From Hexactinellida sp. DTS-2022 (Eukaryota; Porifera; Hexactinellida), in contig JAPNXP010000008.1 in the NCBI GenBank assembly GCA_028753945.1, positions 1,240,001 through 1,304,000 on the forward strand: 64,000 nt of DNA, written 5' to 3'. Within the stretch, counting starts at the first letter, position 1. Each line of letters begins with the position of its first letter. This document shows, in pieces, positions 46,073 through 57,025 of this stretch. The position numbers and the translations under genes were made by a program. The notes beneath the pieces were generated by a model, which saw only the letters and a list, made by a program, of their open reading frames with translations, searched no databases and was not told the DNA's origin.

Positions 46073-47204
46073 GGATCCATATAGTATATACGTGATAATA
46101 CATTTGATGTGTCTATCTCGATTGCAAGTAGCTATATCTATTGATTTTCAATTATGATCCCTCTCTGTTGCCGTATGATCTGCTGGTTTTGGGCATAACT
46201 CAAAGGAAATTTTGGGGGTACCTGAAATTTTCTATACAGTGAAAAGTGCTTCAAAGCAACATATTTATCAACTAAAAGTTATCTTCCCAAATATCCACGA
46301 ATGGTACATAATACTTCCGGTTTCACTTTCGGGACTAGGTTCAGATCCAGTTTTGAGGCATAAATTGTTTCAAATCAAATTGGGACCGGATTCTCTGAAA
46401 CCATCGCATTTAAAACTATCGATATCATAAATTTTGATTAAATCAGACTTGTACTGACAAACTTATTCAAGTTAGAAGCGTCATGGTCAGGGTATATTAT
46501 AAGCCCATTTTTTTATTCCTGGCCCATTTTTTTATTCCTATTTTCATTTTTTTACTCCCTTGAATAGTGAGTTTTTATCGTCTGATATCCATTTCCAGAT
46601 TCCATTTCTACCGAAAATCCATTTTTTTATTCCACGAAAACATTAAATTTTTTTTTTAAATCCTTATAAAATACTCTGGTCATGGTGAGTTTAGAAATTT
46701 CCCAACAACCGGAACCGAAGACAAAAACTATTTTTGTGACGTCATTTCTTTTAAACCACTGAGCAAAATGATTCGAAACTTGCACATATTTAAAGACTAG
46801 TTAGGGGCTGCCATCCCTCCAATTTAGACTTGGAAAAATTATAAACTATGCAATTTTTTTACAAAAATATTAATTTCATGAAACTAGAAAATACAAAATG
46901 AGAATTTTGATCAAAATAAATTTATCTTAAATTTTTAACAAAGTTCGACATCAGTTTGATCGAAGTTCTACAAGTGAAAAAACAAATGTAAAATAATCCA
47001 TTTTTTATTATTTTTTTTATTAAAAAAAAACTATCAAAAACTGAATTTAAAATTTGGGTCTAAGTTATACTAATAAAAATAGATGACAATTCAACTCCAG
47101 AGTTACAATTGATCACATATCAGATAAAATTTAACTGAACAGGGTATCTCAGCTATTTATCATTAAACATGAAAATTGCCGACATAAATTTCCTTAATTG
47201 TTTT
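46073..47204. other. AT-rich spacer with low-complexity repeats
   Basis: CATTTTTTTATTCC recurs at 46500-46640. No gene is recognised. Confidence 0.45.
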
Positions 47205-47425
47205 AGATGTATTTTAATTTGCGGCTACACATGCAACCGAATTATTATAAAAATAAGAGTCCAGTTTTTTATTTTATGCTGAACTATGCTTCCTATTGGC
47301 ATAATCTGCATTGAATATGAGGCAATCAACCATTGCGAGTCCTATGGAATCACTTTTGATAATCTAAGATTTGTAGTTAAGCTGTTTAGGCGCCATTTAG
47401 TGATGACACCACAAATACACTATAT

Positions 47426-48231
47426 CATAGCCTACTCTATAAAAGGCCAGACAGTAAAGTTGAAATATAGTACCAGGGATGCAGTAGTAAGTGGGCATTT
47501 ATAACCAACCATAATTTTTAGCAATCTTTGTTTCATTAATTGTTCACATGCCTATCTTTATAATTATACTATTATAAAATATTCGTTCTAATTGAAAGTG
47601 ATGACAACCTCTTGACTAAACTTGCAGAAGGTTCATCTAGAGAGATTCTTGTACAACTCACATTAATCTTCATAGGAGAAATTGGTGGCAATGATGTTTG
47701 GAGATGTAAATGTGCTAATTGCGATACTTGTAGGTGGAAGATCGTGCGCCAACTTATATTTACTGCAGCAAATTGTATTATCGAAAATAAAATTAAAAAT
47801 TACAACTCATTAGTAAGTTCAAGAGCAATTGAAAAGCGTAAATTAAAGAAGTTTTCATAGATTTGTTCAGGCTTGTTTATTGTTGTTTGTTTTAGTTTTT
47901 GTCCGCTCAGAAGTGAAGCCAGATTGATTTCAAGTCCAAATGTCAGAGAGAGAAGATTGGGAGTATGTTAGATTTACATTGGACAACTGTAGATGATCGT
48001 GTGTGTCGTTCTAATTTGTAATTGTTGATTTTGTGTTTGTATTTATACTATGATTAAAATACGCGGATAGAGTTTCTGATAGTTTCTCAATAAGGGGTAA
48101 ATAATATCAGTTATGTCTATAGGGAAACATAACTTTAAATACAATATTGTTATATTGTAATATAGAAAAAGTCCACTTACTACTTCATCCCTGGTACTTT
48201 TACTGTCTGGCCTTTTATAGAGTGGGCTATG
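47426..48231 (+). mobile_element. P-type deletion derivative, 806 bp, TSD ACTATAT/ACTATAC
   Basis: TIRs of about 60 bp: CATAGCCTACTCTATAAAAG at the left and the inverse ending GTGGGCTATG at the right, continuing through CCAGGGATG. 7-bp flanks ACTATAT (47419-47425) and ACTATAC (48232-48238) differ at one base. Only the 3' end of the transposase gene remains. Confidence 0.88.
47612..47860 (+). pseudogene. Residual P-type transposase C-terminus
   Basis: LAEGSSREILVQLTLIFIGE, CANCDTCRWKIVRQLI and NCIIENKIKNYNSLV match the C-terminus of the P-type protein at 58593 (FAAGSSRKILV, CPNCNLFGWDYLKRIL, NCIIANKVKNFNS). It includes a CxxC pair. The rest of the gene is deleted. Confidence 0.82.
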
Positions 48232-48337
48232 ACTATACGTATATACAATTCGAGTCTAAAAGAACTACGACATAATTAAGATATTTTGCTATTACACTTA
48301 GTATACATTTTTCGCATATATCATGAGAATGAATATA

Positions 48338-48597
48338 CCGTATTTCCCCGAATAAGCGCCGGGGGCTTGAATAAGCGCCGGGTCAATAAAAATGACATAG
48401 CTATGATCAAATTTATACACATTAGTTGATCACTGTAATGTATTTCCATTTATTTTGACAACTTCGGTAGGTATACTATTGGTGGAAACCATTAGAACCG
48501 ACATAAATATTATATTCTGGATTTTTCACAAAGATTTCAGCTTAATTTTGGTCCACGAAAACAATAAGCGCTGGGGCGCTTATTCAGGGAAATACGG
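48338..48597. mobile_element. Mariner-type MITE, CCGTATTTCCC...AATAAGCGCC family
   Basis: CCGTATTTCCCCGAATAAGC at the left and its inverse at the right, with TA at each border. Related to 30322-30550. Confidence 0.85.
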
Positions 48598-49255
48598 TAT
48601 ATGTATGAACCAGCAATTTTAAACGTTTTAGGGACGAAATAGTAAGTTGTAACTCGGATACTAATTGTATTTGAGCATAATGTTGCTTTTTAATTTTTAC
48701 AATTTTAGGATCTCGCCATTAAGTGATTTAGTAGCCTTTGGAGTGAATATCATATCTAATAAAATATTTTTTTTTTTTAATTAATTAAATAAATCCCTAT
48801 TTTAGCATCCCTGTTAATAAATTATTGGAAAGTAGGAAAAAATGAAATTTATTATATTTGAAAAAATTCATTTACCTTAAATTGTACCTTCACCATTAAA
48901 TGACGCCTAATCAGCTTAGCCACAAATCTGAGATTTTCACAAGTGGTTCCATTGGACTCGCAATGGTTGATTGCCTCATATACAATGCAAATTATACCAA
49001 TAGGAAGCATAGTTCACTAAAATACAAAACTGGACTCTTATTTTTTTAATGATTCGGTAGCATGTGTATCCTAGATATAGTTGGCCATGGATACCCTTGT
49101 GGACATAAATCATGTCCTACATTTTATGTTGCAATTTGTCCGAGGTCCTCTGAATGTGACTGGACTATAACAACACGAATTATTTTGAGTGTATTTGTAA
49201 ATGATAATGGCACGTTATTCTGATGGAAAAGGTCGACTTACAAGTTAACCTACAT

Positions 49256-49778
49256 CAGGCCTGGGGTAATAGTAATATGTAATAGTAATTGTATTAGTAA
49301 CGATTACATTTTAGAAGTAATAGTAATAGTAATAAGTAATAGTGTTTCAAATAGGATGTAATAGTAATAGTAATAGTAATAGAACTTATTGTAATAGGAA
49401 TTATCTATTACAATTCTATAACTTCGGACTGGCTTATTTGATTTTTCGTGAATAAATAGTTGTTAAAATATATTTAAGGCAAGAAGATTATCGTTCTGAA
49501 TTTGTCACTCTATTGAAATTAGTTGTTTGCTTAGGTTAGATAATATGTTTTGTTTGTGTGGGATAATCAATTAAAATAATAAAATATTCTGATTCATAGC
49601 AGAGTCTTAGTAAATGTCTAGTAATTTATAATAGTAATATTAAAAGTAATAGTAATAGTAATATAGTAATATATTACATATTATTATAATGTAATTGTAA
49701 TATTAATAGTAATAGGAAGAAATATAAGTAATAGTAATAGTAATATATTACATTTTAGAGTAATTGACCCCAGGCCTG
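49256..49778. mobile_element. hAT-type MITE carrying a TAATAG minisatellite, TSD ACCTACAT
   Basis: Ends CAGGCCTGGGGTAATAG and inverse CCCCAGGCCTG. Perfect 8-bp duplications ACCTACAT at 49248-49255 and 49779-49786. GTAATAGTAATA arrays fill both ends. Confidence 0.92.
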
Positions 49779-49787
49779 ACCTACATA

Positions 49788-50429
49788 CATACCCGGACAA
49801 AAGTATTCGACCACCCAACATTCCCATTAAAATAGTACTATAGTGGGGTTAACAATGGAAGATGGTGTTTTAAAATTATATGAGATATTTCGATTACATA
49901 TTCGTATTCTGCACATTCGAATTAACAATTGTTGGAGCTTTCAATTCAATCCCTTTTTGATTTGGTTAAAAATTATCTTCCTGTGCCACTATGCACCACT
50001 TTTTCCAAATTGCCACTATGGGAGAGATGGGAACTAGTGGCACATGTTGCCATTTGATCAGGGTCGAGACTTTGGTGCAACTCAACACTGCAGCGGCTTC
50101 GGCCGACCCATAATCGTGGTGTAACTCAACACTGCAGAGGCCGCTGCCGACCCGAATCGTGGTGTAACTCCAAAAAATCTTGGTGCAAAATTTACACCAA
50201 GATCGGCCTTAAAAATAACCCTGCATTTGATGATCATTTTCAACCGAATTAATATGTAATCAATTGGAAGCATCTACAATAGGTAATTCGATTGCGTAGA
50301 ATACGAATCTGAATTCAAAATAACAATATGTCATAAAGTTTTAATACATTGAACAATATTATTAGGCCTACTATAGTACTATTTTCAATGGGAAATGTTG
50401 GGTGGTCGAATACTTTTGTCCGGGTACTG
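49788..50429. mobile_element. Tc1/mariner-type MITE, CCGGACAAAAGTATTCGACC ends
   Basis: The TIR CCGGACAAAAGTATTCGACC is mirrored at the right end (GTCGAATACTTTTGTCCGGG) with TA on both sides. The left tip has lost one base. Inside, GTGTAACTCAACACTGCAG is duplicated at about 50070 and 50118. Confidence 0.82.
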
Positions 50430-50621
50430 TATACTACTTAAGATTATGTGTTTAAATTTCACTTCCGGGTTGGGAATTATTTACCATGATATCAGTTCTG
50501 AACTGCACATCACTGTGTACGAATTCAAGAAGTAATAAATCTTTTTAGAAATATATGAATATTCTTCAAAACCGCAGTAACTGGGATTCCATTTGACATA
50601 TAATTAAATTCTTATTTTTAG

Positions 50622-51524
50622 TTATGTTCGAACCGTGGGAGCTGTTTATGTGGGCAGTGTATCTGTGAAAATCAGCAAAATCAAGAAAATATTGTTTATG
50701 GACAATTTTGCGAGTGTGACAATTTTAATTGTCCTCGAGGTTCAGACAATGCTGTCTGTGGGGGTACTTCGCAAGGAAGATGTGAATGTGGTGTATGTGT
50801 GTGTTTACGTCATCCAAATGGCGAATTATGGACACAAGGCTCTACTCTTGTTTGTGATTGTACTCCTGATCAAGAAACTTGTCGTGCTGCCAATGGACAA
50901 GTGTGCGCTGGTAATGGAGACTGTGTATGTGGAAAATGCTCTTGTCCTCAAGAATATACCAGTGCTTCTAACTGTCTCTCGTGCAACGATCCAATGACTT
51001 GTAACGCTCTCTGTATGAATTATTTCGATTGTATAACATGTTATCGTTTAGAGAGAGATGACTGTAGGTGTGGAAATGAAACAGAGATTCCCGTGATATT
51101 TATAAATGATACTATATCAGGAAATTATGAAATTGATGGAATCCCTGGCACACCATGTCTTGTAAATATTGATTCTTGTTCTACAGCATTCTCTGTAGCA
51201 GTAGATCGGGTTGGGAATATTAAGCCAATTCATATACAATTGAGCCCAATATGTAATTTACCGTTCAAATTGTGGTATGTTCCACCCATTGCAGTACTGT
51301 TTGCTCTTATTTTTGCTCTTTTTATTATCCTCATTGTAATTAAATTTATACTTACTTGTCTTGACATACGTGAATATAAACAATTTAATAAAAACCTACA
51401 TCTTGAAAAACAGGATATGCAAGAGAACCCACTTTTCCAGGAAGTAGCTGAGGAAGTTGGCAATCCAATATTCAAGTACGATAAAATGAAGGTACCAGCA
51501 AATTTCAAACCATTATTTACATAA
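50622..51524 (+). CDS. Integrin beta subunit, terminal exon (I-EGF repeats, beta-tail, transmembrane, cytoplasmic tail)
   Basis: The exon follows acceptor TTTTTAG and ends at TAA (300 codons). It starts LCSNRGSCLCGQCICENQQN and FCECDNFNCPRGSDNAVCGG, canonical integrin I-EGF repeats. CAGNGDCVCGKCSCPQEY and a beta-tail domain follow. A transmembrane helix lies at about exon residues 220-245 (VPPIAVLFALIFALFIILIV). The cytoplasmic tail begins with the basic DIREYKQF membrane-proximal motif and carries NPLF and NPIF. In other integrins the two NPxY-type sites bind talin and kindlin; Phe at the last position prevents tyrosine phosphorylation there. The Cys pattern and tail order make the family certain; the subtype cannot be named. 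Confidence 0.93.
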   Translation, partial: LCSNRGSCLCGQCICENQQNQENIVYGQFCECDNFNCPRGSDNAVCGGTSQGRCECGVCVCLRHPNGELWTQGSTLVCDCTPDQETCRAANGQVCAGNGDCVCGKCSCPQEYTSASNCLSCNDPMTCNALCMNYFDCITCYRLERDDCRCGNETEIPVIFINDTISGNYEIDGIPGTPCLVNIDSCSTAFSVAVDRVGNIKPIHIQLSPICNLPFKLWYVPPIAVLFALIFALFIILIVIKFILTCLDIREYKQFNKNLHLEKQDMQENPLFQEVAEEVGNPIFKYDKMKVPANFKPLFT

Positions 51525-51760
51525 AACCATTAATTACATATTTTGTGTGTACTTGTAGGTGTATATTTTAGGTTTTTAATTGTAAAGTAGAATCTTGCAT
51601 TGCAGAGAAATGTGAAATGGATGCTCATACTTTGTTTTTTAAATTAGCGAATAAGAAATTATTCAGTAAATTTGTACATAACTCAATTATTGTGTAGCAA
51701 GTAAAGTATATGTTTATATATATATTTATATATATATTAAAAAGATTAATGTAGCAGTTT
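51525..51760 (+). other. Integrin 3' UTR, candidate poly(A) signal
   Basis: An AT-rich stretch after the stop codon. TATATATTAAAAAG near 51735 holds an ATTAAA-type signal. The site of cleavage cannot be read from sequence alone. Confidence 0.45.
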
Positions 51761-52545
51761 TACTCATTTTTTGTTATTTTCTTACATTTAAGGGATCAAA
51801 TTTGGGGCGGCGCTAGTACTGCATAACAATTTGCCTTGCATGGTCGGCATCGACCTAGTTGGGATCTTGGGTTCTGGGAACACCCACCTGAAAGGTCAAA
51901 CCAAATCATAGTTTACTAGGCCATTTCGCCTAAAAATTTACTAGACCATTTCGCTTATCTTAAGAATTAACTTCTTCATTGAGTGTTTAGTTAAATTAAA
52001 TCTATAATTAACAGTGTTTACCAGAAATGATCTCCCGGAAAAAGGGCAGTAAATTTCCTCAAAAAACACATGACCATACACTCCAGGCCCATTTATGGCT
52101 ACCTTCTATATGCAAAAGACAGATTATAAAGAAATTATACCACCGATTGTTGAATTTAGGAACTTTGAGAGATAAACGTTGATAAGTTAAGTGTGGTTGG
52201 CATTTACGATTTCTTCGAAACCAAAAATCATTTAAAAGTACCTCTATCCATGTGAAAAGGTGTGGAATAAGCATTTAATTTACTGTATACAGTAAAACAG
52301 TATCCCACTGTCATCGAAATATATTAATTATGCGTGAACCAGTCAATAGAAAAAGGCGGTTTTTCACCTACCCCGGGCTTTTCTAGAAAAGGGCGTCTAT
52401 TCCAAACATTGATATAAATTGACAGTCAGTTTCGTTTCCTTCTAGATGAGTTTATAACAAGCTATGCTACTATGCGTATATATTTTCTTTATATATCATT
52501 GTGTTTATTATATTTAACTTTTTGAATTTTTTTATTAAGAATAAC
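51761..52545. other. Intergenic DNA
   Basis: No gene is recognised. GGGGCGGCGCTAGTACTGC near 51805 looks like a MITE end remnant. Positions 52539-52545 (GAATAAC) are the left duplication of the next element. Confidence 0.4.
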
Positions 52546-53730
52546 CAGGGACTTCTTTAATATAGGGACTGTAAACTTCGTTTTACGGTAAAATTAGCGT
52601 AGGCCTAAAATAGTATTGTTACTTATCGATATCCCGTAATCCGCTAATGCTAGACACAGGAAATGTATTATTGCTGTATAGGAAGTCATATTTTGGGAGT
52701 CCAACGGTCATATTGGTTTATCGAAAATATTTGTGGAATGTAAGTTATGCGATTTTCACACCTTTCCATATATGATAATACTGTTAAAATCTCGAGATTA
52801 GTTAGTTTTATACATATGAAATTTATTATTGGCGAATGGGAAATGGGAATTCATATTTAGGGACTCAGTAGATCACATTGATTTACCTAAGGCGTTCCCC
52901 TTAGCCTATATTATTATTTTGGCATCCTCCACAGGAGGATTGCCCCGACCCTGTTTTGTAGTTTCGCTAATTCTTACCTATCAGATATCTGTCATTATGT
53001 TGTTTATTAAAAAACAACAAGGCTGGATTCGGTTAACCGGTTACCGTTGCTGACATCGGTTAACGATTAGATATTTTATTAACCAGTTAGCCGGTCTGTT
53101 GAATAACAGCAGAGTTATTGGGAAATTAATGTATAAAGTATTAAAAATTTTTGAATTTTATCAGAATATGTAGTCCTAAATCCATTTCTCATCACCACTA
53201 AAAATATATTTTATTGGACAACATTGATTTAAATATAGATTTAAAAGAAACTTATCAAGTTTTTTAATATACAACATAGTAATTACAGATATCTGATAGG
53301 TAAGAATTAGCGAAACTACAAAACAGGGTCGGGGCAATCCTCCTGTGGAGGATGCCAAAATAATAATCTAGGCTAAGAGGAACGCCTTAGGTAAATCAAT
53401 GTGATCTCCTGAGTCCCTAAATATGAATTCCCATTTCCCATTCGCCAATAATAAATTTCATATGTATGAAACTAACTAATCTCGAAATTTTAACAATATT
53501 ACCATATATGGAAAGGTGTGAAAATCGCATAACTTACATTCCACAACTATTTTCGATAAACCAATTTGACCGTTGGACTCCCAAAATATGACTTCCTATA
53601 CGACAATAATACATTTCCTGTGTCTAGCATTAGCGGATTACGGGATATCGATAAGTAACAACACTGTTTAGGCATACGTTAATTTTAACGTAAAACGAAG
53701 TTTACGGTCCCTATATCGAAGAAGTCCCTG
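52546..53730. mobile_element. Giant palindromic MITE, arms about 470 bp, TSD GAATAAC
   Basis: The ends CAGGGACTTCTTTAATATAG and the inverse at 53711-53730. Homologous arms run 52546-53015 and 53262-53730 with few differences (for example TCCTCCACAGGAGGATTGCC mirrored at 53333). Flanks GAATAAC at 52539-52545 and 53731-53737 form a perfect 7-bp duplication. The middle (about 245 bp) carries GGTTAACCGGTTA motifs. Confidence 0.9.
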
Positions 53731-53782
53731 GAATAACTAAGATCCTCCCTTAGTATCAACTCTGGGAGGATTCTTAGTTATT
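53731..53782. repeat. Hairpin next to the giant palindrome
   Basis: GAATAACTAAGATCCTCCC and GGGAGGATTCTTAGTTATT are inverse around a 14-base loop. It overlaps the right target duplication. Confidence 0.8.
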
Positions 53783-53949
53783 AGTAAATTATTTAACCTC
53801 AGTATCTATTAATGTTAAGGAAGATTGATTTTTTACATTATCTAGGAACAGTTGATTTTTAATTCAATAGATTGAATGTTTGAGCTAACAATAATTTATA
53901 TGAATTGAAGGTGGTTAATAGATACCATACATAATTACATATATTATTT

Positions 53950-54576
53950 AGTACACTTGGTCCGTCCGTTCGTCCGTCCCTGCAACTCTTTGCACTATCC
54001 GATCCTGGCGATGCACATTTCAATAGAAAGCTCTTCCAAAGGAGACCTGGGGAAAATTATGGGATTTCACAATAAGGTGTTAGTTGCAGAATTACACAGC
54101 ATTTTGTGAATACGTAAGTTACAAATGTACATAAAAGCCTAGTATTAAAGGTCTGATCCTTTTGGCTACTGCCATGCCTAAATATAGCAAATTGCTAATT
54201 TACTTAAATTACTTACTACATCTTGCAACGTACCCAGAAATAGACAGTTGACAGTCTCCACCGGTTTCCGTAGCCGGATTGATAATGACCCTGACTCTCG
54301 CAACTCCTGCATTTTAATGAGGCAAAATGAATGCAAAGCCAGTGCCATACAGCTGAGTCAGAAAGCTTGGGAATGGATCAATACGTATAGTATTGTATAT
54401 CGGATGTATTTACAGCTAAGCTGCAATGCGTAGCATACAAAAACTAAACGCTTTGCTTTCACTTTTCAAAATGCTATTATTCCTGTCGCTCACTCCCGTT
54501 TCCCGATTTATTCTAATTCCTATTGTTTATGGCGACAAATTCATCGCATAGCGATGGGTCACTGGCTAGTATATCA
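53950..54576 (+). mobile_element. Candidate non-autonomous Helitron 3' end
   Basis: The segment ends CATCGCATAGCGATGGGTCA then CTGGCTAG, followed by T. That is a short hairpin (CATCGC/GCGATG) about ten bases before a CTAG terminus, as in Helitron 3' ends (hairpin, then CTRR, inserted before T). GGTCCGTCCGTTCGTCCGTC lies near the presumed 5' side. The 5' terminus is not defined. Confidence 0.4.
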
Positions 54577-55215
54577 AGACTTTATATGAGAACGTTTTAG
54601 TGGGAGGGGCTTTGAGAATTGCAGATGGGGCTGAGTCTCATATAACTGAAAATTCTAGGCATAATCAACAGAGTTTAATTGGACAGTAAGAATTCCAGGG
54701 AGGGGGGTCAAAGTTCTCCAGGGGGGCAAAGCCCCCTAGATCCCACCTGGCTACGGGCCTGGATACGGCACGAAATGATTCTTACGTTGATGCCGTATCT
54801 TCGGTCTCGATCGCTTTGCGACAAATCAGTGCTACGCATCTCAAGTTAACGACCGCTATTCGGCCTTTCTCTTCTCCCTTTCTACCTTGGAAAATGGTAG
54901 AAGATGATTTTATATACATCCCTTTATACCATTTTTCATACTTTTAACTCGATTACAATAATTCCATTTGGTAGCCGCATTCTGTGTTAATTTAATTTTG
55001 AAGAATTTTACCATATTTTTGTAAACAACAACAATAAATATTCATATCAAGGGCGGGCCTGTGCCCCACCTAAATTTAAGAGTTCCCCACCTCTTTAATG
55101 TAAGTGTGCCCAGTTTAACAGTGTACGCATTTGTGTCCCACTAGTGGCGGCTGACTAGCGCCGCCACTGATTCATAATATCTGTACTATTAATACATAAA
55201 CCTTTATGTTCCGAG
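54577..55215. other. Intergenic DNA with MITE debris
   Basis: CCAGGGGGGCAAAGCCCCCT and CTGGCTACGGGCCTGG at 54718-54770 look like hAT MITE ends. TCGATCGCTTTGCGAC and GACCGCTATTCGGCC near 54820 resemble 7580-7665. AGTGGCGGCTGACTAGCGCC at 55143 is another GC-rich fragment. Confidence 0.4.
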
Positions 55216-55514
55216 TTAATTGAAGAAACTGGACGGTTTCCAAATGTGATTTTTAGCATACAGTATTGGGGTAACTTTTGGCACCCGCCAACAAGTTGAG
55301 GTTTCCACTGAAAATTTCTCACACCTCGATAAGTTATGACATCATTCTAACTTTTCGAGAACTGAAAATTCACTTAATTGCACATAACTCCCGCCCTCTA
55401 AGAGATAAAATCTCAAAATTTAATTGAACATGCACATTAATGATGCGGACAAGTTGGTCACATCAGATTACCAATATGCTTGCTCGAAGCGACCTAGCAA
55501 GCGAAGCGCGCTAG
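55216..55514 (+). mobile_element. Dispersed CGCTTCGC repeat family, copy 2
   Basis: Opposite orientation to 15195 and 56131. Blocks from GGTTTCCAAATG to GCAAGCGAAGCGCGCTAG, followed by T. Confidence 0.6.
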
Positions 55515-55544
55515 TTTATGTAGGTATACTGTAGAATCAATATA

Positions 55545-56096
55545 CACTAACCAGCCAAAAGTATTTGAACAATTGGAATTTTAATGGAGACACAATATTC
55601 GTCTGGAAACTTATTAACGGCTGTTTAAACTACTCTGAAATGACTATAAATATCTTGCTATAGTTATATATATAAAAATTATTGTGAATTCACATCATTT
55701 TAGTAAATATCCATGAAGTGGCATACGTCTATCTACCACGTGCCACTTGTGGCACAAATTGGAATGTGGCAGTATTTCAGTAGAAAATAATCGTTATGTT
55801 TTGAAATTATGCAGCTAGAGTAATTCGACCATGTGGAATTCAAATCTGCAATCAGAACTTCTATATTCTCATTCCATCTTGGTGATCAGAAATTATATAT
55901 TTAATTAGCTAATTATATAGTTAATGAGGTTAACACCTTATAAATTTAAATTCAAAAAAATTGCTATTTTATTATACTTCACATATCGTTATATGTAAAT
56001 AGCAGTGTTGATGCATCTAACAATGCTATTAGCTGCTAGAAGTTTGAATGTATAAACACAAATTATTGCTGTTCAAATACTTTTGTCCGGTTAGTG
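55545..56096. mobile_element. Tc1/mariner-type MITE, AAAAGTATTTGAACAA family, copy 4
   Basis: CACTAACCAGCCAAAAGTAT at the left, inverse ATACTTTTGTCCGGTTAGTG at the right, TA on both sides. It lies between two oppositely oriented CGCTTCGC repeats. Confidence 0.87.
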
Positions 56097-56130
56097 TATA
56101 TAAATACACTGTAGCATCAATATATATAGA

Positions 56131-56530
56131 TACTAGCGCGCTTCGCTTGCTAGGTCGCTTCGCGGTTGGTGTGTGGTTTATATACTTCTAAGATTGATTA
56201 TATAGCGTAAAGGGGCCTAAATAGTCAAATTTGACAATGTGAAATTTTAGTGATTACGTTATCATGCGATAATGAGTAAGCATATTGGCAATCTGGTGTG
56301 ATAAAGGTGTCCGCATCATTAATGTGCATGTTCTATTAAATTTTGAGATTTTTATCTCTGAGAGTCCGGGAGTGATGTTCTATTAAGTGAATTTTCATAG
56401 TTCTCGAAATGTGACAATGACGTCATCACTTGTCGAGGTGTGAGAAATTTTGAGTGGAAACCTCAACCTGTTGTCGGGTGCAAAAAGTTAACCCCTATAT
56501 GCCAAAAATCTCATTTGGAAACCGGTAACC
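56131..56530 (-). mobile_element. Dispersed CGCTTCGC repeat family, copy 3
   Basis: Starts ACTAGCGCGCTTCGCTTGCT and runs through GTGTGGTTTATATAC, GTCCGCATCATTAATG and TTGGAAACCG, in the same order as 15195-15645. Confidence 0.65.
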
Positions 56531-56635
56531 TAATGCTTTTTCAATTTTAAAATTGGAGCTTCTCAGACTCAAGTTAAAACCCCGAGATCGCGACTTTCCA
56601 GTCCTTATCTAAAGGAGTCTGGTACCAGGACTATA

Positions 56636-57025
56636 TCAACTCATTTTGAGTTATCTAAAAAACTCATTTTTTGGAATGAGTTGGATGAGTTGTTAGCAGT
56701 GGAAAATGAGTTCAACTCATTCAAACATGGAGTTGGTTGATTCGACTCATTTTCTAAATTAAGTCATGTGGAAATTTGACTAAGATTATATTAGTTTCTA
56801 GTTTTGAACAATTTAGTGAGTATTATTATAATGAATATATTGCTTTAAATTAATTAATTAATCATTACTCCATATTTATCAACGAACATTACAATTGAAT
56901 AAGTACTTATTCAAAATTGGCATAATGAGTTGGTACAATCAACTCATTTTTCTGAAGGAGTTGAATGTGTTGGCAGAGAGAAAATGAGTTTTTGTGCCAA
57001 CTCAATATGAGTTGATACAGCCCTG
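56636..57025. mobile_element. hAT-type MITE with TGAGTTG/CAACTCA repeats
   Basis: CAGGACTATATCAACTCATT at the left and GAGTTGATACAGCCCTG at the right form TIRs. CAACTCAT or ATGAGTTG recurs about fifteen times. The target duplication is not clear. Confidence 0.7.

Larger units (their letters stand above)
47205..49080. mobile_element. Long inverted-repeat element interrupted by a P deletion derivative
   Basis: Left arm 47210-47412 and right arm 48885-49075 are inverse copies of each other (for example GCTTCCTATTGGCATAATCT and its counterpart near 48990). The P derivative (47426-48231) and a mariner-type MITE (48338-48597) lie between the arms. Exact outer ends are not defined. Confidence 0.7.
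32994..50621 (+). other. 17.6-kb integrin beta intron full of transposable elements
   Basis: The donor GTATGT follows 32993 and the acceptor TTATTTTTAG ends at 50621. Both flanking exons are phase 0. It holds integrase, MULE and P-type remnants, a P deletion derivative and at least a dozen MITEs, which explains its size compared with the 60-160 bp introns of the gene at the window start. Confidence 0.85.
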
